Assembly (NCBI GenBank): GCA_021495925.1
Contig: JAKEKT010000154.1
Location: 1 to 51,474 of the forward strand
From: Diplodia intermedia
Taxonomy: Eukaryota; Ascomycota; Dothideomycetes; Botryosphaeriales; Botryosphaeriaceae
Direction of reading: 5' to 3'
Length of the DNA stretch: 51,474 nt
This document shows positions 10,911-21,264 of the stretch, one piece after another. Numbering within the stretch: position 1 is the first letter of the stretch; every line of letters begins with the position of its first letter. The notes under the pieces were generated by a model. That model did no database searches and was not told the DNA's origin. It saw nothing but the letters and a program-made list of their open reading frames with translations. The translations under genes and the position numbers were made by a program.

Positions 10911-11277
10911 AGCCATGTGCGTGGGTTTTGGAGAGGCGCGGGACACTACCGTGGTATATGGGCTTTTTCGGGGCTTGTATGCAATACATCTGGCTGCTAA
11001 AGGACACTTCCCCCTTTGTGATTTTGTCTCATAGTTGCTTCGCATTTCATAGTTGTTTTCACCTTCGCTAGTCTTCGCACACAAGTAGATACGCGCACAA
11101 GCAATACAATCCGCACAATTCAGCATTCACACTATGGTTTCCGAAAGTAAGACTGAACGGAAGGAGCACCGTAATACAAGAGGGGCTCGATTAGACGGAG
11201 GACGTTGCGTCTGCGACCAAGTTTCATGCGGTCCGTACCATGATAAATATTTGTACGGCATACTGATAGCGTAGGTC
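10911..11277. other. Intergenic, terminator region of GH64
   Basis: No gene seen. A possible 3' splice site (agcgtag) at its right end leads into the P450 fragment. Confidence 0.4.
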
Positions 11278-11607
11278 GAGTTGTTAGTGGTCATGATTGC
11301 GGGCTCGGAGACGACGGCGACGCTGCTGAGCGGCCTCACCTTCTACCTGCTGCGCAACCCTGCTACGATGCGGAAGGTAGCGGAGGAGGTGGGCGCGGTG
11401 GGGGAGGAGGACGGGCTGTCGCTGGAGCGGTCGCCGAGGCTGCCGTATCTTAATGCGTGCGTTGAGGAGGGGCTGAGGATGTATCCACCCGTGCCGATCG
11501 GGCTGCTGCGCGAGGTGTCTGAGGGCGGGAATGCGGTTTGCGGCGAGTGGGTGCTTGAACGCAGGGGGGTGCACTTCCCGGAAGATATCTACCTCGACTC
11601 CAGTTAA
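11278..11607 (+). pseudogene. Cytochrome P450 fragment, helix I to before the heme-binding loop
   Basis: About 90 residues of a P450 are open on +. Helix I reads IAGSETTAT, the ExxR helix reads EEGLRMYPPVP, and then comes a VSEGGNAVCGEW strand. After this the frame runs into unrelated codons and stops at 11607, so the PERF region and heme cysteine are missing. Upstream there is no N-terminal half. The segment resembles the intact P450 at 26516-28318 (helix I with ETTAT.LSG, then LPYL.A...EGLR.YPP.P.G and EGGN..CGE). Both belong to the same broad group, related to isotrichodermin C-15 hydroxylase (CYP65). It cannot be a functional enzyme. Confidence 0.85.
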
Positions 11608-12057
11608 CGCCCCCACAATCTTGCACGAGTGCACGGAACTCCATAGCCAATTCAGCGCCGGGTCAGGCATCAATGAAAATTGTCTGACCCACAGTGAAGT
11701 TGAAACCGACGTCATCGCAACTTGCAGGCTCGTGGTGTACTGCATTCAAGAGACGCTCCCCCCACTTGGCTGCCACTAGTCTTGCGGTCGCCGCTATCGT
11801 AAAGCGGGTCAAGTAGAACGCCTACACATATGGGTATTTTTTTCCTCATGCAATCTCATCTGTCACTCAAAGCCGTTTTTGTAATCACTTCATATCTGTA
11901 GTATCGAAAAGCATCAATTTCATACTATTTTTCTCCAGACCAACCTGTCGACTCCGCAAACCAGTCGAGACAGGAGTACAGGTTCCAGCCCAGTCCTCCC
12001 AAACAACCACCAAACACCATAGCTCATCCTCAATCAAGGCGAACCCCCACGACCCCC
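11608..12057. other. Intergenic, no supported gene
   Basis: Lies between the P450 fragment and the 3' end of the J-domain gene; nothing recognisable. Confidence 0.4.
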
Positions 12058-13323
12058 TCACTCCCCATCCAACGCAGCCCGAATCCCCGCCAAAACCGCC
12101 CCAAGATACCCGCCATCTCGTCCGCAACCCCCAAACACGCCCATCCACTCCACCGTCCTAAACCCAACCACCCACGGCCCCCCCGCCCCCGCCGCGCCCT
12201 CCGGCCACGCCGCCGTCCCCCCGCCCTCCAGCAAATCCCTCACACGGACCCCGGGCCGCTCCAACGAGACACACGTCTCCCTCCCCTCCTTCGCCTCCAC
12301 CGCCTCCACCCCCTCCACCGCCTTCAGCAACAACGTCACCGGCAGCCCCCTCACGTCGCCGCGCATCCACCCCGCCGGCGGCGGCGCCTCGACGACGGCT
12401 TCGGCGACGGCGGTGTGCGTAGTCAGTCGGTCCCAACTGCGCCACGAGAGCGCGACGGTGGCGACGGCGATGCCGACGGTGAAAGGGCGCGTGGGGGAGA
12501 AGGGGTGGGCGAGACGGCGGAGGAGGTGGGGGGTTGCGTCGGGGCTGCCGTGGGGGGCGCCGGAGAAGGGGGGGTGGTGTGGGAGGGGGATGGTGGCGAG
12601 GGCGGTGGCGAGGCGGGTGTGGATGTGGGCGGAGGGGGGGAAGGGGGTGCGGTGGGTGCCGCGGAGGGGGTTGGTGGGGTCGAGGTGTGTGGTCGGGTCG
12701 ATGGGGGGAGGGGCGGGTTGGGCGGGTTGGGCGGCGGGGTTGTTGCTGTGGGTGCTGGGACTGGGGTTGTTGTTGTTGTTGTTGTTGTGGGTGCTGGTGC
12801 TGTTGCTGGTGCTGTTGCTGCTACCGGCGTTGGGGCTGGGGGATGTGCGGCTCGTGCCGCTGCTCGTTGTGCTGCTGCTACTACTGCTACCGGGGGCCTT
12901 TGAATTGGCGTTGCTGCTACGAGTGGCAGTGGGTTTACTCTCCCGGTGCGGCCACGCGGGCAACGGCGAGAACATGTCGCCGCCGTCCAGCTTGTGTGGG
13001 TTCCAGTGCGAGATCCATAAGCTACCCAAGGCCTTGGCCGCATTGAACAGCTGAGAAATGCGCTTGGGGTACTCGTCTGCGGCCGGTTTCGTGAAGAGCC
13101 ACTCCTCCACTTCGCGCAGTGCCACGAAGCTAAAGCCCAGCTCCTGCTGAGCTCGAGCGGCGTTGCCGCCGGAAACGACGTGGTCTGGATGCAAAAGCAT
13201 TTGGAGACGGCGCATGTAGCTTCGCATGACCGCATAGTCGGGAGCCGGGCTGTAGGGGCTGATGCCCAGGATGTCGCACGCTTCACCCGCTGAGAGGTGA
13301 AAAGTGAAGGGGGGTCCCGCCAT
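12058..13323 (-). CDS. J-domain protein with Ser/Thr/Asn-rich linker
   Basis: Single exon, 421 residues from the ATG at 13323 (MAGPPFTF). A further upstream ATG exists but has no protein-like sequence before this one. Residues about 14-80 form a DnaJ-like domain: ACDILGISPYSP, a basic helix MRSYMRRLQMLLHPDHV with the HPD tripeptide that stimulates Hsp70 ATPase, and a third helix. It differs from canonical J domains in helix II-III spacing. The middle (about 130-230) is low-complexity Ser, Thr, Asn and Pro, with an in-frame TTG/CAA-type microsatellite at 12767-12789 that encodes Asn. A hydrophobic segment (FTVGIAVATVALSW, about residue 290) may be a membrane anchor, followed by a soluble C-terminal domain. 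Probably an Hsp70 co-chaperone; client unknown. Confidence 0.7.
   Translation of the reverse strand: MAGPPFTFHLSAGEACDILGISPYSPAPDYAVMRSYMRRLQMLLHPDHVVSGGNAARAQQELGFSFVALREVEEWLFTKPAADEYPKRISQLFNAAKALGSLWISHWNPHKLDGGDMFSPLPAWPHRESKPTATRSSNANSKAPGSSSSSSTTSSGTSRTSPSPNAGSSNSTSNSTSTHNNNNNNNPSPSTHSNNPAAQPAQPAPPPIDPTTHLDPTNPLRGTHRTPFPPSAHIHTRLATALATIPLPHHPPFSGAPHGSPDATPHLLRRLAHPFSPTRPFTVGIAVATVALSWRSWDRLTTHTAVAEAVVEAPPPAGWMRGDVRGLPVTLLLKAVEGVEAVEAKEGRETCVSLERPGVRVRDLLEGGGTAAWPEGAAGAGGPWVVGFRTVEWMGVFGGCGRDGGYLGAVLAGIRAALDGE
12767..12789. repeat. Trinucleotide microsatellite inside the J-domain gene
   Basis: About seven tandem ttg units on +, read on - as a run of Asn codons. Length variation would change only the linker. 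Confidence 0.8.
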
Positions 13324-13780
13324 TGTCGTCTGGAAGTGATGATGAATTGAATATGGAACTGGGTAATATCGTGAGCTGCATTTAATATTAGCATTACACA
13401 TTATCCATGTGCGCTGTTACAAAACAAGACGATTGTCTTTCTTTGATCCTTCCTCCGCCCAAGCTTTCTTTGTTGAATGCTTTTTGCTCTTTGTCTTCAT
13501 CCACTCCACGCCCAACTTATTGAATCAGTCCAACAGATTTCCCAGCAGCTCCTTCTCTGGAGGAATATACAGAGCACTTAGCATCGACCGCATGGACTTT
13601 CATCGGGGCCTGATTGAAGATCCCAGTAGCAGCGCCTCAGCAGCTTCAGCGTCAACACGGCAGATGGAAGCGTGAATGGTCGACTCAAAACCGCAGTCAC
13701 AACGTGAAGAGATATCTGTATGTCGTTACTATTTATCTTGCCTTTGGACTATATCTAGTTCATTTGCCTCTCCCAATCTT
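13324..13780. other. Intergenic, no supported gene
   Basis: Upstream of the J-domain gene and downstream of the CAX gene; only short frames. Confidence 0.4.
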
Positions 13781-15311
13781 TCATACCGGCCCCAACAGTC
13801 GGATCGGTGTATCCAATGTTTTTGTAGGGTTCGGATAGTAATACGAACAAACGGCAATGATCAAGTAAGCCACTAGACAAAGGAAACCCCTCAGGTAATC
13901 GCTCTTCCCGTCTCTCAAGAAGCCGCCGACCACCAAGATGGCCAGGATGAGAACGATGGCCTGGAAAGGCTCAAAGGCCAGGGTCATGTTTTTCCCAACA
14001 CCCCAGCCGATGAAGATGATGATGGGGGTGATGAGCATCACAGTCTGGATGCAAGAGCCGATGACGTGAAACAATGCAAAGTTCATCCGGCTGTCAGAGG
14101 CGTCGCCAATGGCTGTAAGGTGCTCGGCCGCTTTTTCGATGACCGGTACCAGAATCAATCCGACGAATGCGTCCTTCACGTGGCGCTCCTCGACGATGAA
14201 GTGGACCTGATCCACCAGCAAGTAGGCGATGCAGCATACACACGTGACGGAGATGACGAGGGCCAGGACGCACTCGCTCAGGCTTAGCTTGTCTTCCTCG
14301 ACAGCCTTGTCGTGATTGTCGCCCACTATTAAATCGTGATTGAAGACGTCGGAATACAGGCTGCGGTGTGAGTTTGTTTGGTACCACAGGTAGCTGGGTG
14401 GGTCAGCGGCTGGGCGGAACGAATCGCATTCATGACTTACACCATGTAGGAGGCCAGGAGGATGAAGGCGGTCCCACGGCTAATCTTCAGACCGTCCACG
14501 TCAAAGTCCCCAGTTCCACCATATTCGGTGTCCTGGAGGGTGTTGATGTAGGCGGAGGGAAGGATCAGCGCCACTGTCGATTATTAGAGCCAACCTACAG
14601 TTCCCAAAACAGCAAACTTACTGCCGGCAACCAAGATGAGTCCTCCGCCAACTTCGCCAATTGCGGCGTGGAATTGCTGCTCCTCGCGTTTCATGCCGCC
14701 GATGAAGAAACACAACCCAATGCAGAACAAAAGATTGGCCAGAACCGAGCCGAGGATTGCTGCTTGGATGATCTGGATCGGATCGAATGTGTCTGTGGCG
14801 GTCCTGGTGATGAGAATCGTAAAGACAACCATTTCAACAACGGATCCCAAAGTTGTTTCCATGATCAGGCCAACCACATTGTAGACCTTGCGGACGATCT
14901 GCTCGCCGCCGAAGCCAATCAAGTTGGCCGCCGGGACCATGGCGATGTAGTTGAGGATGAAGATTGCGAGGTGCCAGCTGCCCGACTCATCGTGACGCTT
15001 GGCGAAGCCCTGTCATCCTATCAGCATGATGCCTGAAGCCTCCGTCTGGTCCTTCCGTGGTGACAAACAATGACGATGGCCACGGGTACGACGAGCCATA
15101 AAACGTTGAAGTACCTGCACGGCGCGGAATGGTTGAAGCAGGTGCGCACAAAGTGCCCGAGGTGGATGCCGCGATGCCCACTTTCGCCGAAATCGTGGAT
15201 TCCAAACACAGTCCGACTTCTTCTCGTCGCAGGTTCTGTGCCGCCGGCTTCGAGTGTGCTCAGGTCCGAAGCGTCGAAGCGCTCTTCGCTCATGTCTTGA
15301 TGGCACGCCAT
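13781..15311 (-). CDS. CAX-family cation/proton exchanger, fungal divergent clade
   Basis: Four exons: 15311-15069, 15009-14622, 14573-14441, 14393-13781. All introns have GT-AG ends (two with GTAAGT), and the model closes at 458 residues. It is a polytopic exchanger of the Ca2+/cation antiporter superfamily, most likely moving Ca2+ or another divalent cation against protons in the vacuolar membrane. Helices include YFNVLWLVVPVAIVI, FILNYIAMVPAANLIGF, AAILGSVLANLLFCIGLCFF and GTAFILLASYMVYLWY. The first alpha-repeat reads ETTLGSVVEM and the second GLILVPVIEKAAEHLTAI. Both catalytic Glu residues (VVE, AAEH) are kept, but the usual G-N pairs are G-S and E-K. I recall a fungal clade with this pattern, so it is probably clade-typical. 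The start could instead be the ATG at 15293. Confidence 0.85.
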
Positions 15312-16795
15312 CAGCCTTGGCAGTTGGCGAGTATTTCGACAAGAAGCATTGGTGATTGAGCAAAGCTAAAAGTATTGTCCGGATAAGGCGGGACCAGTAT
15401 GTTGTAAATCGGCCGAGGCTGCACCGGATCTTCGTCTTGGGCGGTGTGGTCGCCTTCGACGTGACGTGGCATTTGCATCGCGGTGAGTTGTTGAGTAGAT
15501 TTAAACAGAGGCCACTGGAGAAAGAATGAGTGGGCAAGAGAAAAGGGGTGGACGGATGTTCGGTGCGACTTAACCGTTGTGGGGTTGATCGGGATGCCGT
15601 CTACCCGTATATTTGTGGACACTATTCCACTTTTTCGCGTCACCCCGACTGCCCAGCTTCAGTCAGCAGTCTTTAGGAAATCTCGGGGCTTCAACTACTT
15701 GGGTATGAGCTTACTGCTCCGCTGGGTCGGGTTCATGCTCGTTCTTGTTCTGTGTTCGTCACGCGGCATCCTCTTCCACATGCCACGCGCTGATCGTCTC
15801 CGCGGACAAGGGCACCAGCGGGATCCGCCTGGAGGCCCCGCTCTTTGCTCCACCGCCTGGACCATCTTCTTGGACGCCCAGCCGGATCTCCAGCGGATCA
15901 CCCTTTACCTCCACCTCGACCTCCATTTCCCTTGCCACCGAGTAGGTTATGGCACATATCCTCGTCCTTTCACTTCCCACTGGCTTTACCTCGCTATCTG
16001 TCGCCTCTACGCGAGGTTGGGGAGCTATAGCGACTCATGGAAATGATTGGCCTAGATGTGTAACCACTACATCCCACTCAGCCCTACTGTTTGTTTTTGG
16101 TGCCACTCCATTTTCCACGTTTGCGTACTAATACGATTAGCGAAACGCTATCGTATTTCACCTCCTACCTGGAAGTACAGACGGGGGAGCGGTGAACGTT
16201 TGCCATCGATAGCGGTAGGAAATCCCACGAGGCTATAAGCCATGAGCAGAGTAGGCAAGAGGACCTACTATACGGCAACCAGTGACAAGAAGGGAAAAGC
16301 GGCGATGGCAAGGGAAATCATGAGAAGAGGCCACAAGGTGGTGCAATCTGCGGGGATGGAGGTCTAGAAGTCAGTGCGACCAGCGGTATCGGTGCTGTGA
16401 TTAGGAAAGACATAACGAGCAACGTTTTCGATACCGTAATTCTCGATGCGGTAGATCCTGGAGCGTTTTCAGTGCTGTGCGCTCACACGCTTTGGAGACT
16501 CACCACAGGTCAAGGTCAATGCTTTGTTTCAACAAAGATTGAGTGGAAATTTCCGCCGTGTTTGTGGCCACCCCAGAACTCGTCTACCAGCATCATCATT
16601 CAAACTATCTTTGTTTTCTTGAATGAAGAAACCTCCCCGCCTTATCTCTCTACACAAGTCTCTGAACGACTACGTCAAGAAACAAAAGTATTGTAATCGG
16701 AATGAAGCAGATTCATGGGATTACTCTAATTTTATCCCACGTGGCAACTTTTACATTGACAGAATACTGTAAAATAAAGAAGAAAGAGGCCATAG
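15312..16795. other. Intergenic, no supported gene
   Basis: Upstream region of the CAX gene. A minus frame at 15759-15980 has acidic, protein-like composition but no ATG and no continuation, so I do not call it. Confidence 0.4.
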
Positions 16796-17652
16796 TCAGA
16801 TGAAATCTCCGCATGCGTCAACTCCAAGAGGAAAAGATGTATATACGCCATGTTCGTCCCTGCGCGTCTCGATGGTAGAAAATACAAACGTAGCACCCAT
16901 AAGCCCGAACGTAAAGTAGGTATAAACAAGAATTGATGCAGGGAATAGTCGATGAGGAAGGCTGACACTTGAAAAAGTATCACGCCAGTGAGACTGTCGT
17001 GAATAGGAAAAGAACGGCGAATAAGGCTACCTCCATGACGTTGCTCATGCTCCACGCAAGACCGCCCATGCTGTAGGGCGTGACATTTACGATGGCCAAC
17101 ACAATGCCTCCGGAGAGAGAATAGAAGAAGATTGCAAAGACAATCGATTCTCGTAAGCTGAATGTAGGGAAAATCTGGGTGCAAGCGCTTGATGATTGTT
17201 TCTTCGAAATTCTGAAGAGATTATTTCTCTTTTGCAGCTCGCACATTCGTCTGCTGCCGAGCACTGATCCGGTTCCGCGTGCCCGTAATCTTCGTCAACC
17301 AAAACGCTATGGGTATCCGAAAAAGGCTAAATATTGCGACTGGCGTGAAGAGGCTTGCTACTGATAGCTCACAGCCCCATTAGTTGTTCCGGATGCCGGC
17401 TACCACAGATTATGATGACTGTGCGCCTTGGAGAGCAACAACGACGGTTTCCAGAAGCTGGCCGAAAGTACGGGAACTCGTTCGTACGTAGGAAAATTTT
17501 GACAAAAGACTCTGCTCATGATCTACGCCGCGTGAAACGGAGTAGTGTTAGACTGAACGTGTGGACAACCGATATTGATCAGGCCTTACCAGCAGGTCTT
17601 CAGAGCCGTCCCAGCGAGAACCAGTCAAGAAGATTGCGTTGCTCGTGGCCAT
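16796..17652 (-). CDS. Possible multi-exon membrane protein, model unresolved
   Basis: Several protein-like segments follow one another on -. A start MATSNAIFLTGSRWDG (17652-17590) ends at a GTAAGG donor. VASLFTPVAIFSLFRIPIAF lies at about 17370-17290, just after a good branch site and acceptor. IVFAIFFYSLSGGIVLAIVN lies at about 17160-17080, and YTYFTFGLMGATFVFST at about 16930-16870, ending at a stop at 16796. Three or four membrane helices are suggested. The segments are in different frames, and I could not find one set of GT-AG introns that joins all of them, so the gene may be real or decayed. The family is not recognised. Confidence 0.3.
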
Positions 17653-18519
17653 GTCTTTGATATTCCAATCGCGAACTCGAATTCGACGATCCAGTATGAC
17701 GAAGTACCTTCAGATGATCGATGCCGGGCTGTATAATAACATGCGTTCCGTAAGCTTCGGAGGAGGGCCGTGCAGTACGATTGGCTCACTGACGCCGGTG
17801 GAAGTGATGGTGGGTGCGAGACATAATGTGAGTAGTAATATCCATCCGTGGAACGGAATATCTTGCGATTGATACTTGGAATACAAGTTTTATTCAGGCT
17901 CCATGTTCGATTCAACATTGATTTGTTGGAGACATTGAGAGATGAATGCGAGAGCAGAATCTGTGCTCTGCGCAATACTGGATGGTTCGGGGTTTATATA
18001 TTGACTGAAGAAAGCTGTACCGATCCACCAGAATGTTTTAGCCTCTGCAACAGTCCATTTCGGCTCAAAGCATTATTCTATAAATACCAAGAATGTTTTG
18101 TAAACCTCTCGATCTACGTAGTGGAGACCCGATGTGGCAGGGGATCTCTTTCAGCGCAAGGATCTTATGCCAAGGGTACGGCAGGCAGAAGTCCCAAGTG
18201 GTCTCCATGCAGAAAAGGCCGCACAGCTCGGGTGCTAGTCATAGCCTAAAGTCTTTAGCAGCGGACGCTCAATACACTCTCCCGGTGCTGCTTTCCCTCC
18301 ACCAGGACTTCAGCCGGCTGCTACTTAACGTCATTGCATTGACAGAGAAAGAATGAACGACTTAGTGCCCGCCTTTCGCGGAGAGCAGTGAGTGCAAGAT
18401 CCACCGAGCGCCAGCGAAACCCGCAGAACCTTCCCACCACCGAAACGCTCTCGAAAGTCGCCTTTCCGCCCATCCCACTCATTCCCCGCAATCCAACCCC
18501 CCTCCCCCCTCCCCCCACC
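17653..18519. other. Intergenic, no supported gene
   Basis: A + frame at 17848-18249 is open but has no protein-like pattern. The stretch holds the 3' flank of the FAD monooxygenase. Confidence 0.4.
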
Positions 18520-20428
18520 CTACAACCTCGCCCTCCCACCGCCCCCGCCCAACACCAAAAACGCCCCGAAATACGCCTCCAGCCCGGCCACCCCGCCCCG
18601 CCCCAGCGGCAGCACCGTCCCGACCCAGCCGTCCGGCCGCAGCACGTAGACGGCGCCGCGCCGCAGCCCGACGCCGTACCGCGCGTGCGCCGCCGTCTCC
18701 GCCGTGTCGAAGAAGACGTTGCTGCTGATGCCGGGCAGTACGTCGGCGCCGGGCGGGCCGCGGCCGCCGAGCAGTTCCCACGCCGAGGGGCCGTCGCGCG
18801 CGGGGATGGTGAGGAAGGCGATTGGTGGTGGTTGTGGTGTGGCGTTGGTCTGGTTGTTGCTGTTGCTGTTGCTGTGCTGAGGGGAAGTGGAGAGGGGGAG
18901 GAGGAGCGGGGACGCCTCGAGCGCGGCGCAGAAGGCGCGGTAGGAGGCGACGGTGGCGGCGGCGGGCTCGCCGGCGAAGACGACGACGTGGAAGACGGCG
19001 CGGTTGGGCGTCTCGCGGTGCAGCCGCGTCGGCTCGAGGGTGCCGGGCTTGCGGAGGGCGACGTCGGGGGCGCGCTGGCCGGGGCGGACGGGGTGGTGGT
19101 GGTGGTGGTTCTGGGCCTCCACGTTCAGCAGGCCGTCCGGCGCGTACGAGATGCCCAGGCCGGAGCTGAAGGAGGCGGCTTGGGCCATGACGTCGCCGAG
19201 CACGACGTTGGGGTCCGCGGCGGGGTCGCCGGTCCAGTGCTCGGGCAGCTGCAGCGTCATCAGGCGCGCGATGTCGCGGTCGTAGGCGAGGAGCCGCTCG
19301 ACGTTGGGCCGGCGCTCGGCCTCGTACGTGCGCAGTAGCAGCCGGGGGTGCGCGAGGCGGCGCAGGGCGAGCGAGAGCTTCCAGGCCAGGTTGACGGCGT
19401 CGTGGATGCCCGTGTTCATGCCCTGGGCGGCGCCCGAGCTGTGCGTGTGGCAGCTGTCGCCGGCGAGGAAGGCGCAGTCGTGGGCCGAGAAGCGGCGCGC
19501 CACGCGCTGCCCGACCGAGTAGATGGTCCACCAGTCGACGCGCGTGAAGGCCAGCTCGAACGGCTTGACGGCGGCCACGGCCTCGGCCACGGCGGCCGCC
19601 TGGTCGAAGCTGGCGTGGCCCTTCTGGCGCTCGGGCGTGAAGGCGTAGCCGATGCGCGTGGCGCCGTGGTCCAGCGCGGCCCACAGCACGTTGCCGTGCG
19701 TCGGGCTCTCGATGGCGCAGTAGGAGCGCGGCTTGGGCAGGTTGGTCGACACGTGGCCGTCGATGCGCACCCAGCGGTCGTCGCTCGAGCTGCCGTCGAA
19801 GGGGATGTCGAGCAGCCGCCGCACCGTCGACCGCCCGCCGTCGGCCCCGACGAGGTACTTGCACTTGACCGTCGTGCCGGAGTCCAGCGTGGCCGAGACG
19901 CGGTAGCCGCCCAGCGGAACGGACGTGTCGACGTGCAGGCCTACCAGGGTGGTGGGCGCGTCCAGTTCGACGCCCAGCCCGCGCAGGGCCTTGCGGAAGA
20001 TTTCCTCCTGGTACTTTTGGCGCAGCACCAGCGAGAAGTCCCAGGCCGTGTCCTTCATCTGCTCCATGAAGGCCCAGCCGCGGCCGTCGACCTGGTTGCC
20101 GGCGGCGTCGTAGGACACGGTCTCGCGGCAGGCGAAGCAGTGCTGGGCGAGCTGGTCGGCCAGCCCCAGCTGGTCCAGCATTTCCGACGTGCGCGGGAAC
20201 AGCGTGATGGCCCGGCCGTACTGATCCTGCGCCGACTTGGGGTGCTTCTCAATGATCTTGATGCACGTGCTGGGCGATGCAAGCGTGCGCGCGAGCTGGT
20301 ACGCGCAGACGAGGCCTGGGAACGGGTTAGAAGGGACCAGGTGCTGAAGCTACTGGCTGGTTACCTACGGGTCCGCCGCCCACAATGAGAACATCGACAT
20401 GCTGGACGTCGTCTCCGATACTGCCCAT
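18520..20428 (-). CDS. FAD-dependent aromatic monooxygenase, phenol 2-monooxygenase-like
   Basis: Exon 1 is 20428-20365 and exon 2 is 20315-18520. The 49-bp intron splits the glycine of the FAD-binding GGGPVG motif and closes in frame, giving 619 residues. The family uses NAD(P)H and O2 to hydroxylate phenols and related aromatics. Visible motifs are the N-terminal VDVLIVGGGPVG, the YLVGADGGRSTVRRLL (DG) motif near 200, and LAGDSCHTHSSGAAQGMNTG near 310, the GD motif that binds FAD phosphates. The C-terminal domain (PGQRAPDVALRKPG onward) is the thioredoxin-like fold of phenol hydroxylases; a poly-His stretch precedes it and an Asn/Ser-rich insert lies within it. It is intact. It faces the Zn2Cys6 regulator at 21265 across an 836-bp intergenic region, typical of a co-regulated pair. 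The substrate is not determined by sequence. Confidence 0.88.
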
Positions 20429-20694
20429 TGCTGTTGCTTTGGACTGGCTGGAACAATTGGCGCAGAGTCAGGACAGCGCGTGTTGCTGCAATATTTCAAT
20501 CGTGTTGTGCGCATGATCGGCAGCTGTCGGGGGCCCCGATAGGAAGTCAATCAAGGTGTCGGGGTGGGCGAGAAGTGGGGTGAGCTGCATCGCGGGAGAA
20601 GCATGCGAATGTGACTATGCGGCTGCAGAGATAAGGCAACGACTAGATAAGTAATCACGCACCCCAATCTCGCCGCTTCCACTCCAGCTGCACC

Positions 20695-20832
20695 ATGCCC
20701 GCTGCTCCCGGGCGATCCACCGTGCGGCGCTCGAACGTCACCGCCTACGCCCGCTGCAAGACCCGGAAACAGCGCTGCAACTTAGACAACATTCATCCTT
20801 TTCGTTTCTCAGACTTCTCCCGAATTCTGTTT
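20695..20832 (+). pseudogene. Truncated Zn2Cys6 regulator start
   Basis: From an ATG at 20695 the frame encodes a basic leader and then TAYARCKTRKQRCNLDN, which matches the first half of a Zn2Cys6 cluster (C-x2-C-x6-C). The first Cys position is Tyr: TAC where TGC is expected, a G-to-A change of RIP type. After the third zinc-ligand position the sequence loses all similarity and stops at 20832. No second half of the cluster follows. It cannot bind zinc as a normal binuclear cluster and is a gene relic, separate from the regulator at 21265, whose cluster has a different sequence. Confidence 0.7.
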
Positions 20833-21201
20833 TGAGCCTCATGATTGACTGCCTCATCCACGTGTTGTCCGCAAAGATGTCCGACTCCACCTACGAAGCC
20901 TTGAAGATTACTCGAATATTCTTTCACTTTCGGCTCCCACAACAAACGCAGCTTCCAAGGTCTTCATTTGGCGGCTCGCAGCTCATATTTAATCTAGAGC
21001 AGAAATTACTGATCTGGAACTCCGAAAACCCTGGTCTGTTAACGGGCCTATTACCAGCCAAGGCCTGATCAGTGCATGGGGTTCCTCGTTCCCCGCACCA
21101 TGGTTGCAGGACTGTCTAGCGAGGCTACTTCGTATTTTTAGCCGTAGAAAGCCGTACCTCTCGTAATAATACCCCACATGCCGACGAATCGTCGCACCCT
21201 C

Positions 21202-21208
21202 TATTTAA
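21202..21208 (+). promoter_or_regulatory. TATA-like element of the Zn2Cys6 regulator gene
   Basis: TATTTAA 57 bp upstream of the ATG at 21265. Position fits, sequence is a weak match. Confidence 0.3.
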
Positions 21209-21264
21209 CTTCCCCTAACTTTAACCTTCCCGCCCCATATCCTTTGTCATTCACAACCACAGAC

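Larger units (their letters stand above)
20429..21264. promoter_or_regulatory. Bidirectional intergenic region between FMO and regulator
   Basis: This 836-bp space separates divergent genes. It contains the start of a second Zn2Cys6 gene (see 20695) and an AT-rich core element TATTTAA at 21202-21208, 57 bp before the regulator's ATG. I did not find the TCCGGAT motif that occurs upstream of the two P450 genes. Confidence 0.5.

Noticed and set aside
9798..11126. 442-codon minus frame opposite the GH64 gene
   Set aside because: Composition dominated by Arg, Val and Gly, no motif; antisense shadow.
12413..13054. Long + strand frames opposite the J-domain gene
   Set aside because: Their Gly/Val and Trp/Cys-rich composition is the shadow of the Ser/Pro/Asn-rich gene on -.
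15759..15980. Acidic minus frame upstream of the CAX gene
   Set aside because: Begins with GTG, no continuation, no neighbouring splice signals.
18388..20388. Long + frames opposite the FAD monooxygenase
   Set aside because: High GC keeps the antisense frames open; motifs are only on -.
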